Shown: positions 53,102 through 61,295 of the stretch, piece by piece
How positions within the stretch are numbered: position 1 is the first letter of the stretch
Layout of the letters: every line of letters starts with the position of its first letter
Notes under the pieces: generated by a model
The model's database searches: none
The model's input: the letters and a program-made list of their open reading frames with translations, nothing else
Told to the model about the DNA's origin: nothing
Translations under genes and position numbers: made by a program
Assembly: GCF_000374025.1 (NCBI RefSeq)
Contig: NZ_KB893172.1
Coordinates: forward strand, 554,879-618,878
Source: Spirosoma panaciterrae DSM 21099
GTDB taxonomy: Bacteria; Bacteroidota; Bacteroidia; Cytophagales; Spirosomataceae
Direction of reading: 5' to 3'
Length of the DNA stretch: 64,000 bases

Positions 53102-53968
53102 ATGAATAAGCTAGGAATGAACTTGTTTGTCTGGACAATGACAATGGACGAAGATTTGTCCGATACACTGTCGTTCCTGAAAACGAGTGGATTTGATTTT
53201 GTCGAGATTCCGATCAATGACGTCAAGCTGGAAAAATGGCAGCGTTTAGGGCAACAACTGGCCGAGTTAGGCTTAGAAGTTCAGGCATGTACACTTTGCA
53301 GTTCGGAATACAGTCTCATCAGTCCTAATGATGCTGTACGACAGGCTGGGGTTGCATACTTAAAGCAAATTGTCGATTGTGCAGCCGCTGTAGGAGCCAC
53401 GATTCTGATGGGCCCATTTTATGCAGGCTTCAAAACATTCACAGGCAAGCCCGCCACTCAGGCCGAGTGGAACTGGTCGGTGACGGGCATGCGAGAAGTA
53501 GCCGAGTATGCACAAACCAAAGGCGTGATACTGGCTATGGAATACCTGAATCGCTTTGAGACGTATCTGCTGACCTGCGCCGACGAACTGGTTCGTTACG
53601 TGAACGATGTCAATCACCCGAATTGCAAGGCTGCCTTCGATACATTCCATGCCAATATGGAGGAGAAAAACATAGCCGACGCCTTACGTAAGTGCGCTCC
53701 GTATCTGGTTCATATTCAGATTTCGGAAAACGATCGCTCTACGCCAGGGCAGGGGCATATCAATTTCAACGAAGTATTCGCTGTGCTGGATGAGGTAGGC
53801 TATACAGGGCCCATGGCTATCGAAGCCTTTGGTCCGAATCCGCCTGAACTCGCAGCCGCTACGCATATTTTCCGGCCCATGTTCGATTCGCCGGAGCAAT
53901 TGGCCGTAGATGGACTAAAATTTATAAAGAGTGAACGAGCAAAAGGACGAAAGAGTGTTCCGGTCTGA
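53102..53968 (+). CDS. D-tagatose/D-psicose 3-epimerase-family sugar epimerase
   Basis: 288 residues. A TIM barrel with all four metal-binding residues of the DTEase family: Glu147 (AMEYLNRFE), Asp180 (FDTFHANMEE), His204 (YLVHIQISENDRSTPGQGHI) and Glu241 (MAIEAFG); length and spacing match (152, 185, 211, 246 in known enzymes). It should epimerise ketoses at C3 (manganese-dependent), or a related ketose. It is cytoplasmic and the first gene of the operon. Its last 12 residues (SERAKGRKSVPV) are coded by the arm of a palindrome, so the C-terminus seems to be rewritten by it. Confidence 0.92.
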   Translation: MNKLGMNLFVWTMTMDEDLSDTLSFLKTSGFDFVEIPINDVKLEKWQRLGQQLAELGLEVQACTLCSSEYSLISPNDAVRQAGVAYLKQIVDCAAAVGATILMGPFYAGFKTFTGKPATQAEWNWSVTGMREVAEYAQTKGVILAMEYLNRFETYLLTCADELVRYVNDVNHPNCKAAFDTFHANMEEKNIADALRKCAPYLVHIQISENDRSTPGQGHINFNEVFAVLDEVGYTGPMAIEAFGPNPPELAAATHIFRPMFDSPEQLAVDGLKFIKSERAKGRKSVPV

Positions 53969-54029
53969 ACAGCTTTTTACTCCGAATTCTCTACGTCACT
54001 CGTTCACTCTTTGCATTCTTTCGCTCTTT
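53926..54029. repeat. Palindrome at epimerase 3' end and before oxidoreductase start
   Basis: AAAGAGTGAACGAG (53926-53939) pairs perfectly with 53999-54012. A second word, GACGAAAGAGTG (53947-53958), is echoed by CTTTCGCTCTTT (54018-54029). The left arm lies within the epimerase reading frame. The right end is 4 bases before the ATG at 54034. Confidence 0.85.
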
Positions 54030-54033
54030 AAAT

Positions 54034-55149
54034 ATGTTAAACATCGCTATTGTGGGCCTTGGATTTGGGGCCGAATTTATTCCAATCTACCAGCGGCATC
54101 CGAACGCTACGATGTACGCCATCTGCCAGCGTAACGTCGACAGTCTGAACAAGATTGGGGATGCGTACGGTATTGAAAAACGGTATAGCAGTTTTGATGA
54201 ACTGCTGGCCGATCCGGCTGTCGATGCTGTACACATCAACTCTCCCATACCGAATCATGCTGAGCAAAGCCTGAAAGCCCTGCGGGCCGGTAAGCATGTT
54301 GCCTGTACCGTGCCGATGGCAACGAGTGTAGAAGATTGTATGGAAATTGTGAAGGCTACCAAAGAGACGGGCAAAAAATACATGATGATGGAAACGGTGG
54401 TGTATAGCCGCGAGTTTCTGTTTGTGAAGGAACTGTACGAAAAAGGAGAACTGGGAAAAGTTCAGTTTCTGAAAGCCAGCCATCAACAGGATATGGACGG
54501 CTGGCCCGATTACTGGCCAGGTTTGCCTCCTATGCATTATGCTACGCACTGCGTAGGCCCCGTGGCTGGTTTACTCAAACTCGAAGCCGATTATGTGTCC
54601 TGTTTTGGATCGGGAACAATTCGGGAAGAACTGGCCAAGATTCACAATTCGCCCTTTGCCGTCGAGTCGGCACATATTAAATTTAAAGACAGCGATTTAT
54701 CGGCCTACGTCTATCGGTCGTTGTTCGATGTAGCGCGGCAGTATCGGGAAAGTTTTGAAGTATACGGCGATAAGAAATCGTTTGAATGGCAGTTGATCGA
54801 GGAAGAACTTCCGGTCATTCATACGGCCAAAAAACCGGAACCGGAAATTCCGGAGAAGGTAACGGTTCCTGATTATGCGCATTACCTGCCCGAACCCATC
54901 CAGCGATTTACAACCAAAGGCGTTTATGATGCCGACGAGCAGCAACACCTTTCGTTTACCCAGGGGGGCGGTCATGGTGGATCGCACCCGCATATGGTGC
55001 ATGAATTTGTATCGGCCATTATTGAAGACCGCGACCCATTCCCCAACGCGGCTCAGTCGGCCAACTGGACCAGCGTGGGAATTTTGGCGCACGAGTCGGC
55101 GCTACAGGGAGGCAAGCTCATTCAATTGCCTGATTTCAAAAACGTATAA
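54034..55149 (+). CDS. Gfo/Idh/MocA-family oxidoreductase
   Basis: 371 residues. The Rossmann start IAIVGLGFGAEFIPIY (NAD(P) binding) and DAVHINSPIPNHAEQSLKAL, GKHVACTVPMATSVEDCMEI match the family, as does the C-terminal domain from about 130 with HYATHCVGP (catalytic His172 region). The usual EKP lysine motif is replaced by TVP (residues 92-94), so if a dehydrogenase, the mechanism differs or the protein belongs to a subfamily with another base. The family oxidises sugar hydroxyls, often at C3. It follows the epimerase; a palindrome separates the two. Confidence 0.9.
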   Translation: MLNIAIVGLGFGAEFIPIYQRHPNATMYAICQRNVDSLNKIGDAYGIEKRYSSFDELLADPAVDAVHINSPIPNHAEQSLKALRAGKHVACTVPMATSVEDCMEIVKATKETGKKYMMMETVVYSREFLFVKELYEKGELGKVQFLKASHQQDMDGWPDYWPGLPPMHYATHCVGPVAGLLKLEADYVSCFGSGTIREELAKIHNSPFAVESAHIKFKDSDLSAYVYRSLFDVARQYRESFEVYGDKKSFEWQLIEEELPVIHTAKKPEPEIPEKVTVPDYAHYLPEPIQRFTTKGVYDADEQQHLSFTQGGGHGGSHPHMVHEFVSAIIEDRDPFPNAAQSANWTSVGILAHESALQGGKLIQLPDFKNV

Positions 55150-55152
55150 CGA

Positions 55153-55236
55153 TTAAACACGGAGATAACGGAGGGAAGCACGGAGCATATCGTTGATCCG
55201 TGCCCTCCTTGTTAGCCTCCGTTATCTCTGTGGTTA
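55153..55236. repeat. CGGAGATAACGGAGG-word palindrome before the dehydrogenase fusion
   Basis: The left arm at 55153-55184 (ACACGGAGATAACGGAGG, GCACGGA) pairs with the right arm 55196-55236 (TCCGTGC, CCTCCGTTATCTCTGTGG). About 4 mismatches. The arm ends 3 bases before the ATG at 55239. Similar ACGGAG/CACAGAG-word repeats are widely seen between genes of unrelated bacteria; I cannot name the class. Confidence 0.85.
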
Positions 55237-55238
55237 AC

Positions 55239-58200
55239 ATGAAAAAACTACTCATCGCTGTTGGGGTCGTACTGGCTCTTGCCCAGTGCGCTCGCCAATC
55301 GGGCTCACAAACTTCTGTTCGACAGACTGGCGGAGCATCGGGTAATGACCGCCCACGCCGGACCGAAATCCTGTTTCTGGGCGACAACGGCCACCATCGA
55401 CCAAGCGAGCGTGTGCCTCAATTGATGGCGGCTCTTGGCGATAAAGGTATCAACATTACCTATACCGATAAGCTTGAAGACCTGAATACCGATAACCTGA
55501 ACAAGTACGACGGGCTGTTGATTTTTGCCAACTGGGATAGTATTCCCAAACCGCAGGAACAGGCCTTACTGGCGTATGTATCGTCAGGCCACGGACTGAT
55601 TCCGGTTCACTGTGCGTCGTATTGTTTTCGAAATTCGGCGGAATACGTCGATAAAGTCGTGGGCGGTCAGTTCTGGCGGCATCGGATGGATACCATCCAG
55701 ACGCGTTTTACGCAGCCCAACAATCCGATTGTAGCGGGCCTGCCATCGTTCAAAGCCTACGACGAAACCTATCTGCACAGTCATCTACAGGCCGATAATA
55801 ATGTGCTGGCCGTACGGGACATCAAGGCCGATCAGGCCAAGGATAAGCCAGGGCAAACCGAAGAACCCTACACCTGGACACGACAGTACGGCAAAGGCCG
55901 GGTATTTTATACCGCTTATGGGCACGATGAACGCACCTGGAGCCAGCCCGGTTTTCAGCAGTTGCTGGAGCGGGGTATTCTGTGGGCGGTAGGCGACAAG
56001 GTAAAGAAATTGCATGACGACCTGAAACCCCAGCCATTTGCCTACCATGAAGCCAACCTGCCAAACTACGAAAAGCGACCTGGTGCGCAGTTAGAACAGG
56101 AGCCACTCTCGCCCGAAGAGTCGATGAAGCACATTCAGGTGCCTGTCGATTTTACGCTCGAACTGTTTGCCCATGAGCCTAACGTAATGCACCCGATTGC
56201 CATGAGTTGGGATGAACGCGGTCGATTGTTTGTGCTGATTACCAAAGATTACCCAAACGAGCGAAAGCCTGAAGGCGGCTCCGATTACATCGTTATCTGT
56301 GAGGATACCGATAAAGATGGGAAGGCCGATAAGTTCACCAATTTTGCCGAGGGTCTTAGTATACCGACCGGGATGGTATTTGCCAATGGTGGGCTATATG
56401 TGTCGCAGGCCCCACACATGCTGTTTTTGCAGGATACGAATGGCGATGATAAGGCTGATGTCAAGAAAATTCTCTTTACAGGCTTTGGTACCTTCGATAC
56501 GCATGCTGGCCCGAGCAACCTGCACTATGGTTTCGACAACTGGATTTGGGGGAGCGTTGGGTATTCGGGCTTTAAGGGCAAGTTCGGAGCCGATAGTGTC
56601 AAGTTTAGTCAGGGCTTCTTCCGGTTTAAGCCCGATGGGTCGAAACTCGAATATGTGACGGCTACCTCCAACAATACCTGGGGGCTAGGCTTTACCGAAA
56701 CCGGCGACATTTTCGGGTCGACCGCCAACAACTCGCACGGTTGGTACATGGCTATCCCGAATCAATATTTTCACGGTGCCCCGCACCTGCGCGAAAATGG
56801 CAGCCGCAGCACCGATACCCATAAAGACATGAAACCCATTACGCCTAAGGTAAGACAGGTGGATGTGTTCGGTGGGTTCACGGCAGCGGCAGGCCATAAT
56901 TTTTATACGGCCCGGGCATTCCCACAACCGTATTGGAATAAAGTGGCCTTTGTATCGGAGCCGACCGGGCATATTCTGCACCAGAATGTGATGAAAAAGT
57001 CAGGCACCGACTACGAAGACGTGGATGGATTTAACCTGATGGCGGGGGCCGATGAGTGGTTTGCGCCGGTCTTTGCCGAAGTAGGGCCCGATGGTGCCGT
57101 GTGGGTGGTTGACTGGTACAGCTTCATTATCCAGCATAATCCGACGCCCAAAGGTGCTTCGAATGGTTCGGGGAATGCCTATGAGACCCCCCTACGTGAT
57201 TTTACTCACGGGCGGATTTACCGGGTTGCTTACAAAAATGCACCTGCCTACACGCCAATGGCGTTGAGCAAGGATCGCCCGGACGAACTGATTGCTGCCC
57301 TGAAAAATACGAATATGTTCTGGCGGATGACGGCCCAGCGGCTGCTGATTGAGCGGGCAAACAAAGACGTTGTGCCAAAACTCGTTGCTCTGGTAAACGA
57401 CCAGTCGTTGGACGAGATTGGCAACAATCCGGCGGCTATTCACGCCTTGTGGACCTTGCAGGGGCTTGGTGCAGGGAGCCAGCCCGAGGTAATGCAGGCC
57501 ACAGTCGGTGCGCTGAAGCATCCCGCTTCGGCAGTTCGTAAAGCGGCCATTCAGGTGATGCCTGTTTCTGAGGCTGCTCAGGCCATTCTGCAGAATAACC
57601 TGCTTCAGGATCAAGAGCCCCTGGTTGTATTGAATGCCTTACTGGCGTTGTCACAGGCACCGTCGTCCTCCGAAGTAGATAAGGTAATTCTGACTCGTCT
57701 TGCAAAAGCAACCGAAGCGAATGACCGTTGGTTGCCCGATGCATTCGCCTGTGCGCTGACGGCAAACGATGGGCGGTTGCTGAAAACCTATCTGGCTCAG
57801 TTGGCCACTTCGGAGGCCGGACATAGCCAGCAGGGGCACGATATGAATCATCACGACCACGCTGGGGTAACAGCCGCCAGCCAGCCAGCTACAATAACAG
57901 CCTCAGCCAGCGATAAACCCGATCTGGTGATTAAGGCAATTCGGACAACGCCCGAGTCCCCTTCGGTTCGGGAGCGAGCCATGTTGTTTGTGGATGTGAT
58001 GAATGCAGGGGGTGTCGCTATTCCGGATGGAACTCCGATTCCGCTATCGGTTCGGATCGAGGGGCCTAAAGGGGCTCTTGATGGACCTAAAATTGATTTT
58101 GTCAGTGTAACGCACAACACAGGTATCAAACCCGGCGAAACCGTTACCATCAGCAAATCGAACAATGGGCCCTGGGTAGGAGATATGGCGGTTCAGTTCG

Positions 58201-59009
58201 AGCGGGCAGGCCAGTACACCATTACAGCCATGCTCGACCGGGAGAATAAAATTGCAGAAAGTAATGAGCAGAACAATAACGCTACGGTAGCCCTAACCTA
58301 TCGTGCTCCCCAGAGCCTGAGTGCTTATGCGCTGGAACGGGCCATACGTAGCTATGCGTCTGTAGCACCTATCGATGACGTAATTGCCTTACTGAAACAG
58401 ACACAAAAGCTGGATGCTACTCAAAAAGAGGCCATTGTAAAAGGCGTGTCTGAAGGCTGGAATCCCCGTCAAAAAGCTACTGTTCAGGAAGCTGATAAAT
58501 CGTTCCTGGCGAGTCTGAACAGCTCAGTATCTGCCGACAACAGCAGCCGCCTGAGCCGCCTGTATGAATTGTGGGGAATCACCAAAGCCGAGCCTGTCGA
58601 CCCGAATGTAGAAGTTGTTCGGCTCAAGACCGTGCGCGAAGAGATGCGGTATGATAAGAAGGAGTTTACGGTTACAGCGGGTAAACAGGTTGAAATTGTT
58701 CTGGAGAATCCCGATGCCATGCAGCATAATCTGGTGATTGGCAAGCCGAAGAGCATGGAAATCATTGGAGCGGCTGCCGACAAGCTCATAACGGCAAAAG
58801 ACGGGGCTGAAAAGAATTACGTGCCGTCGATTCCGCAGGTTATTGTTGCTACGCCGTTAGTGAACCCCGATCAAACATATCGCCTGAAATTTACTGCTCC
58901 TGCTACACCCGGCGATTATCCGTTTGTGTGTACATTCCCAGGCCACTGGCGTATTATGAACGGTGTAATGAAAGTAACGAAGGCGGCCCAGGCTGTCAAC
59001 GCTAAATAG
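55239..59009 (+). CDS. ThuA - membrane-bound dehydrogenase - HEAT - CARDB - azurin fusion protein
   Basis: 1256 residues from ATG 55239 (MKKLLIAVGVVLALAQC, lipoprotein-like; Gln at -1 of the Cys is atypical). ThuA domain about 45-265 (ILFLGDNGHHRPSERVP, LIPVHCASYCFRN). PVC-type dehydrogenase beta-propeller about 300-690 (FTLELFAHEPNVMHPIAMSWDERGRLFV, GLSIPTGMVFANGGLYV, GADEWFAPVFAEVGPDGAVWVVDWY). HEAT-like repeats about 700-870. A His-rich linker (GHDMNHHDH), then a CARDB Ig domain about 890-1005 (DLVIKAI, AESNEQNNNATV). The final 110 residues are a blue-copper domain with His1163 (QHNLVI) and CTFPGHWRIM (Cys1231, His1236, Met1240), as in azurin. No CxxCH haem motif is present. Likely periplasmic or surface sugar oxidation with copper electron transfer. 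Confidence 0.9.
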   Translation: MKKLLIAVGVVLALAQCARQSGSQTSVRQTGGASGNDRPRRTEILFLGDNGHHRPSERVPQLMAALGDKGINITYTDKLEDLNTDNLNKYDGLLIFANWDSIPKPQEQALLAYVSSGHGLIPVHCASYCFRNSAEYVDKVVGGQFWRHRMDTIQTRFTQPNNPIVAGLPSFKAYDETYLHSHLQADNNVLAVRDIKADQAKDKPGQTEEPYTWTRQYGKGRVFYTAYGHDERTWSQPGFQQLLERGILWAVGDKVKKLHDDLKPQPFAYHEANLPNYEKRPGAQLEQEPLSPEESMKHIQVPVDFTLELFAHEPNVMHPIAMSWDERGRLFVLITKDYPNERKPEGGSDYIVICEDTDKDGKADKFTNFAEGLSIPTGMVFANGGLYVSQAPHMLFLQDTNGDDKADVKKILFTGFGTFDTHAGPSNLHYGFDNWIWGSVGYSGFKGKFGADSVKFSQGFFRFKPDGSKLEYVTATSNNTWGLGFTETGDIFGSTANNSHGWYMAIPNQYFHGAPHLRENGSRSTDTHKDMKPITPKVRQVDVFGGFTAAAGHNFYTARAFPQPYWNKVAFVSEPTGHILHQNVMKKSGTDYEDVDGFNLMAGADEWFAPVFAEVGPDGAVWVVDWYSFIIQHNPTPKGASNGSGNAYETPLRDFTHGRIYRVAYKNAPAYTPMALSKDRPDELIAALKNTNMFWRMTAQRLLIERANKDVVPKLVALVNDQSLDEIGNNPAAIHALWTLQGLGAGSQPEVMQATVGALKHPASAVRKAAIQVMPVSEAAQAILQNNLLQDQEPLVVLNALLALSQAPSSSEVDKVILTRLAKATEANDRWLPDAFACALTANDGRLLKTYLAQLATSEAGHSQQGHDMNHHDHAGVTAASQPATITASASDKPDLVIKAIRTTPESPSVRERAMLFVDVMNAGGVAIPDGTPIPLSVRIEGPKGALDGPKIDFVSVTHNTGIKPGETVTISKSNNGPWVGDMAVQFERAGQYTITAMLDRENKIAESNEQNNNATVALTYRAPQSLSAYALERAIRSYASVAPIDDVIALLKQTQKLDATQKEAIVKGVSEGWNPRQKATVQEADKSFLASLNSSVSADNSSRLSRLYELWGITKAEPVDPNVEVVRLKTVREEMRYDKKEFTVTAGKQVEIVLENPDAMQHNLVIGKPKSMEIIGAAADKLITAKDGAEKNYVPSIPQVIVATPLVNPDQTYRLKFTAPATPGDYPFVCTFPGHWRIMNGVMKVTKAAQAVNAK

Positions 59010-59021
59010 TTTTTGAAGTTG

Positions 59022-59061
59022 AAGTGGGCTAATGCACCAGAAACCGGCATTAGCCCACTTT
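59022..59061 (+). terminator. Terminator after the dehydrogenase fusion gene
   Basis: A perfect 14-bp stem (59022-59035 and 59047-59060) with 11-base loop, between convergent genes. Confidence 0.85.
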
Positions 59062-59092
59062 ATATAGAAACTGCTCTTTAGAGAGCTTTTTC

Positions 59093-60001
59093 CTATCCCT
59101 GCTCTGTTGAAGGCAAAATTGATTTCGGGGGCACCTGAATCATGAACTCACTGCCCTGCCCAACGGCACTTTTTACCCAGATACTCCAGTTGTGTGCCTG
59201 TACAATTCGCTGTACATAGCTCAAGCCCAGACCAAACCCTTTGACACTGGGTTGATTCCGGTCATGAACCCGAAAAAAGGGCTGGAAGATATTAGCCACC
59301 AACTTAGGAGGAATACCGACCCCCTTGTCCTTAATGGTGATCGTCAGTCCATCCGTATCCGTCTTGGTAAGCAAGGTGATAACCGGGTCATCTGCGCTGT
59401 ATTTGATGGCATTGTCCAGCAGATTATACAGTACATTGGTTAAATGCAGCCGATCTGCCAGAATATAGGTGTCTTTGGCTACCAGTTGTAGGGTTAAATA
59501 GTCACCATGCCGCTCAGCTACCGATCGAAGCAAATGCTGTAAATGAACGGGTTCTGGATTTAATACCAGCGTATTGCGGTCGGCCCGCGCCAGGGTCAGC
59601 ATGGTTTCGACCTGATGCTGTAACCGCTCGGTTTCCTCCCGGATTATCCGAACGTATTTTTCAGTGCGTTCTGGATGATTTCGGGCAATAGGAGAATCCA
59701 GAATATCGACGGCCATGCGAATGGCCGAAATGGGCGTCTGAAATTCATGAACAATAGAGTGCAAAACCTCGGTTTGAGCGGGCGGTTGTTGGCGTTGGCG
59801 TAAAAACCACCAGATCGTGAAGCCAATGAGTCCCTGCAACACCAGAAACAGCGTAAGTAAAGTCGCTCCCTCTAAAACTGAATTCATAGTTTGCGGGTTT
59901 TCATGGGCTGATGACCAACTGCCATATAGTAAGCCGACCAGGAGAAGTACGAGCAAACTGGCAGTCGCAATCAGCAGATAAGCGGTTGAACGTGGCGGCA
60001 T
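59093..60001 (-). CDS. Orphan sensor histidine kinase
   Basis: 302 residues. Two membrane helices (about 8-28 and 48-67) with a short periplasmic loop (SSAHENPQTMNS), HisKA domain with His85 in VHEFQTPISAIRM, and an HATPase_c domain (NLLDNAIKYS, KDKGVGIPPKL, FGLGLSYVQRIVQAH). No recognised sensor domain, so the sensing part is very small. No response regulator gene lies beside it; it is flanked by the fusion protein gene and the H1-like gene. It could pair with a distant regulator. Confidence 0.92.
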   Translation of the reverse strand: MPPRSTAYLLIATASLLVLLLVGLLYGSWSSAHENPQTMNSVLEGATLLTLFLVLQGLIGFTIWWFLRQRQQPPAQTEVLHSIVHEFQTPISAIRMAVDILDSPIARNHPERTEKYVRIIREETERLQHQVETMLTLARADRNTLVLNPEPVHLQHLLRSVAERHGDYLTLQLVAKDTYILADRLHLTNVLYNLLDNAIKYSADDPVITLLTKTDTDGLTITIKDKGVGIPPKLVANIFQPFFRVHDRNQPSVKGFGLGLSYVQRIVQAHNWSIWVKSAVGQGSEFMIQVPPKSILPSTEQG

Positions 60002-60110
60002 ACTGCTGAACTCCTTTTATGGATTAGTAAAAGGCAAAATCCAATAGTGATACATGGACGACGCAGTTATGTAAATGTCACAACAAAATACCCTAAAAAG
60101 CAATAGTTTT

Positions 60111-60149
60111 TAACATAAAAAGCCCACGACAGGTGGGCTTTTTATGTTA
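60111..60149 (-). terminator. Terminator after the histone H1-like gene
   Basis: A perfect 17-bp stem (60111-60127 and 60133-60149) with a 5-base loop, 22 bases past the stop on the minus strand; A/T-rich ends make it work both ways. Confidence 0.9.
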
Positions 60150-60171
60150 CAGTATAAAATAACGAGGCAAA

Positions 60172-60621
60172 TTAAGCATTATCAGCTACGGGTTCGGCTG
60201 GGGCTGGCGAGCTGGAAGCTGTAGCCTTAGGCTGCGTTGTCCGTGGGCTTTTGGCAGGTGCGGTTTTGGCGGTGGCTGGTTTGGCGGCTGGCTTCGTTGT
60301 TTTGGCGGCTGCTGCCGTTGTTGTTTTGGCTACCGTGTCAACGGCTTTTGCTGCGGTTTGTTCAACTTTCTGTTCGGCTTTAACCAGTTTCTTTTTCGCT
60401 TTTGTAGCCGTCTTCTTTGCTTTTTTAGCTGGCTTTGCGGCTTTCTTTTCTGCTTTGTGCATCAATTTGGCGAGCTTCTTGGCCAGTTTGTCCGCCGATT
60501 TCTCGATGGACTTTTTCATTTTTTTGGTGGCTTCACCGGCTTCACTGAGTTTGGTTTCAATCGTGCTTACGATTTCGGAAGCCAGCGACTTCTGCTTCGT
60601 TTTCAGGGTTTTGTTTGCCAT
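60172..60621 (-). CDS. Histone H1-like Lys/Ala-rich protein
   Basis: 149 residues from ATG at 60621; the reading from 60648 adds nine non-basic residues. After an amphipathic start (EIVSTIETKLSEAGEATKKM) the chain is Lys/Ala/Thr-rich: repeated KKAAKPAKKAKKT, KAKKKLVKAE, AAAAKTTKPAAKP. The low-complexity basic tail is like that of eukaryotic H1 tails and bacterial H1-like proteins (Hc1, AlgP). It probably binds DNA and compacts the nucleoid, but could be an RNA-binding or unrelated basic protein. The acidic end (EPVADNA) is short. Confidence 0.78.
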   Translation of the reverse strand: MANKTLKTKQKSLASEIVSTIETKLSEAGEATKKMKKSIEKSADKLAKKLAKLMHKAEKKAAKPAKKAKKTATKAKKKLVKAEQKVEQTAAKAVDTVAKTTTAAAAKTTKPAAKPATAKTAPAKSPRTTQPKATASSSPAPAEPVADNA

Positions 60622-60694
60622 ATGACTTGGTAGAGTAAAAATGTACAAATAAATACGGAATTTCCGGGACAGTCAAAACATGAATGTTAAGTTT

Positions 60695-61228
60695 TTACCG
60701 ACTTTTTTGCAGGAAATCCCAGCAGATAATACCTGCTGTAACGGCAATGTTGAGCGAATGCTTTGTACCGAATTGGGGGATTTCCAATACAATATCGGCC
60801 AGTTGTATAACTTCATCCCGAACGCCCGTTACCTCATTACCCAACACAAAAGCGTACGGTTTGTTTATAAGTGGGGAAAAATCATTTAACAGTACGCTGC
60901 CTTCGGCCTGCTCAACAGCCACGATAAGCCAGCCATCCATGCGCAATTGCTGAATTAGGCTGACAATGTCGGCTGTATACTGCCAATCTACCGACTCCGT
61001 AGCGCCCAACGCTGTTTTGGTAATATCCCGGTGAGGAGGCTGGCCTGTGATGCCGCAGAGGTAGAGTTTTTCAGCCCGGAACGCATCGGCTGTTCTAAAC
61101 ACTGAACCCACATTGTTGAGGCTGCGTATATCGTCCAGAATGAGGCAATATGAGAATTTTTCGGCTTGTTTGAAGTCATCGACCGACAGGCGGTTCAATT
61201 CATCGAGTGAGAGTTTTCGGGGATGCAT
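60695..61228 (-). CDS. SpoU/TrmH-family RNA methyltransferase
   Basis: 177 residues, an SPOUT knot protein. It has motif 1 LDDIRSLNNVGSVFRTADAF (Asn/Arg), motif 2 YAFVLGNEVTGV (Glu), and motif 3 EIPQFGTKHSLNIAVTAGIICWDF (SLN). These are the catalytic and SAM-binding parts of 2'-O-ribose methyltransferases of tRNA or rRNA. No N-terminal RNA-binding extension is present; length is at the short end. It is cytoplasmic. The target base cannot be told. Confidence 0.94.
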   Translation of the reverse strand: MHPRKLSLDELNRLSVDDFKQAEKFSYCLILDDIRSLNNVGSVFRTADAFRAEKLYLCGITGQPPHRDITKTALGATESVDWQYTADIVSLIQQLRMDGWLIVAVEQAEGSVLLNDFSPLINKPYAFVLGNEVTGVRDEVIQLADIVLEIPQFGTKHSLNIAVTAGIICWDFLQKSR

Positions 61229-61284
61229 AGATTGGATTCAAACGTAATTTTTATGGCAAAGAACGTAACAAGGTGAGAAATAAT

Positions 61285-61292
61285 TAGCTTTG
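61285..61292 (+). promoter_or_regulatory. -7 element abutting the toxin gene start
   Basis: TAGCTTTG fits TAnnTTTG and lies 3 bases before ATG 61296, so the transcript would be leaderless or nearly so. A TTTG -33 is not visible at the expected spacing. Confidence 0.35.
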
Positions 61293-61295
61293 TCG

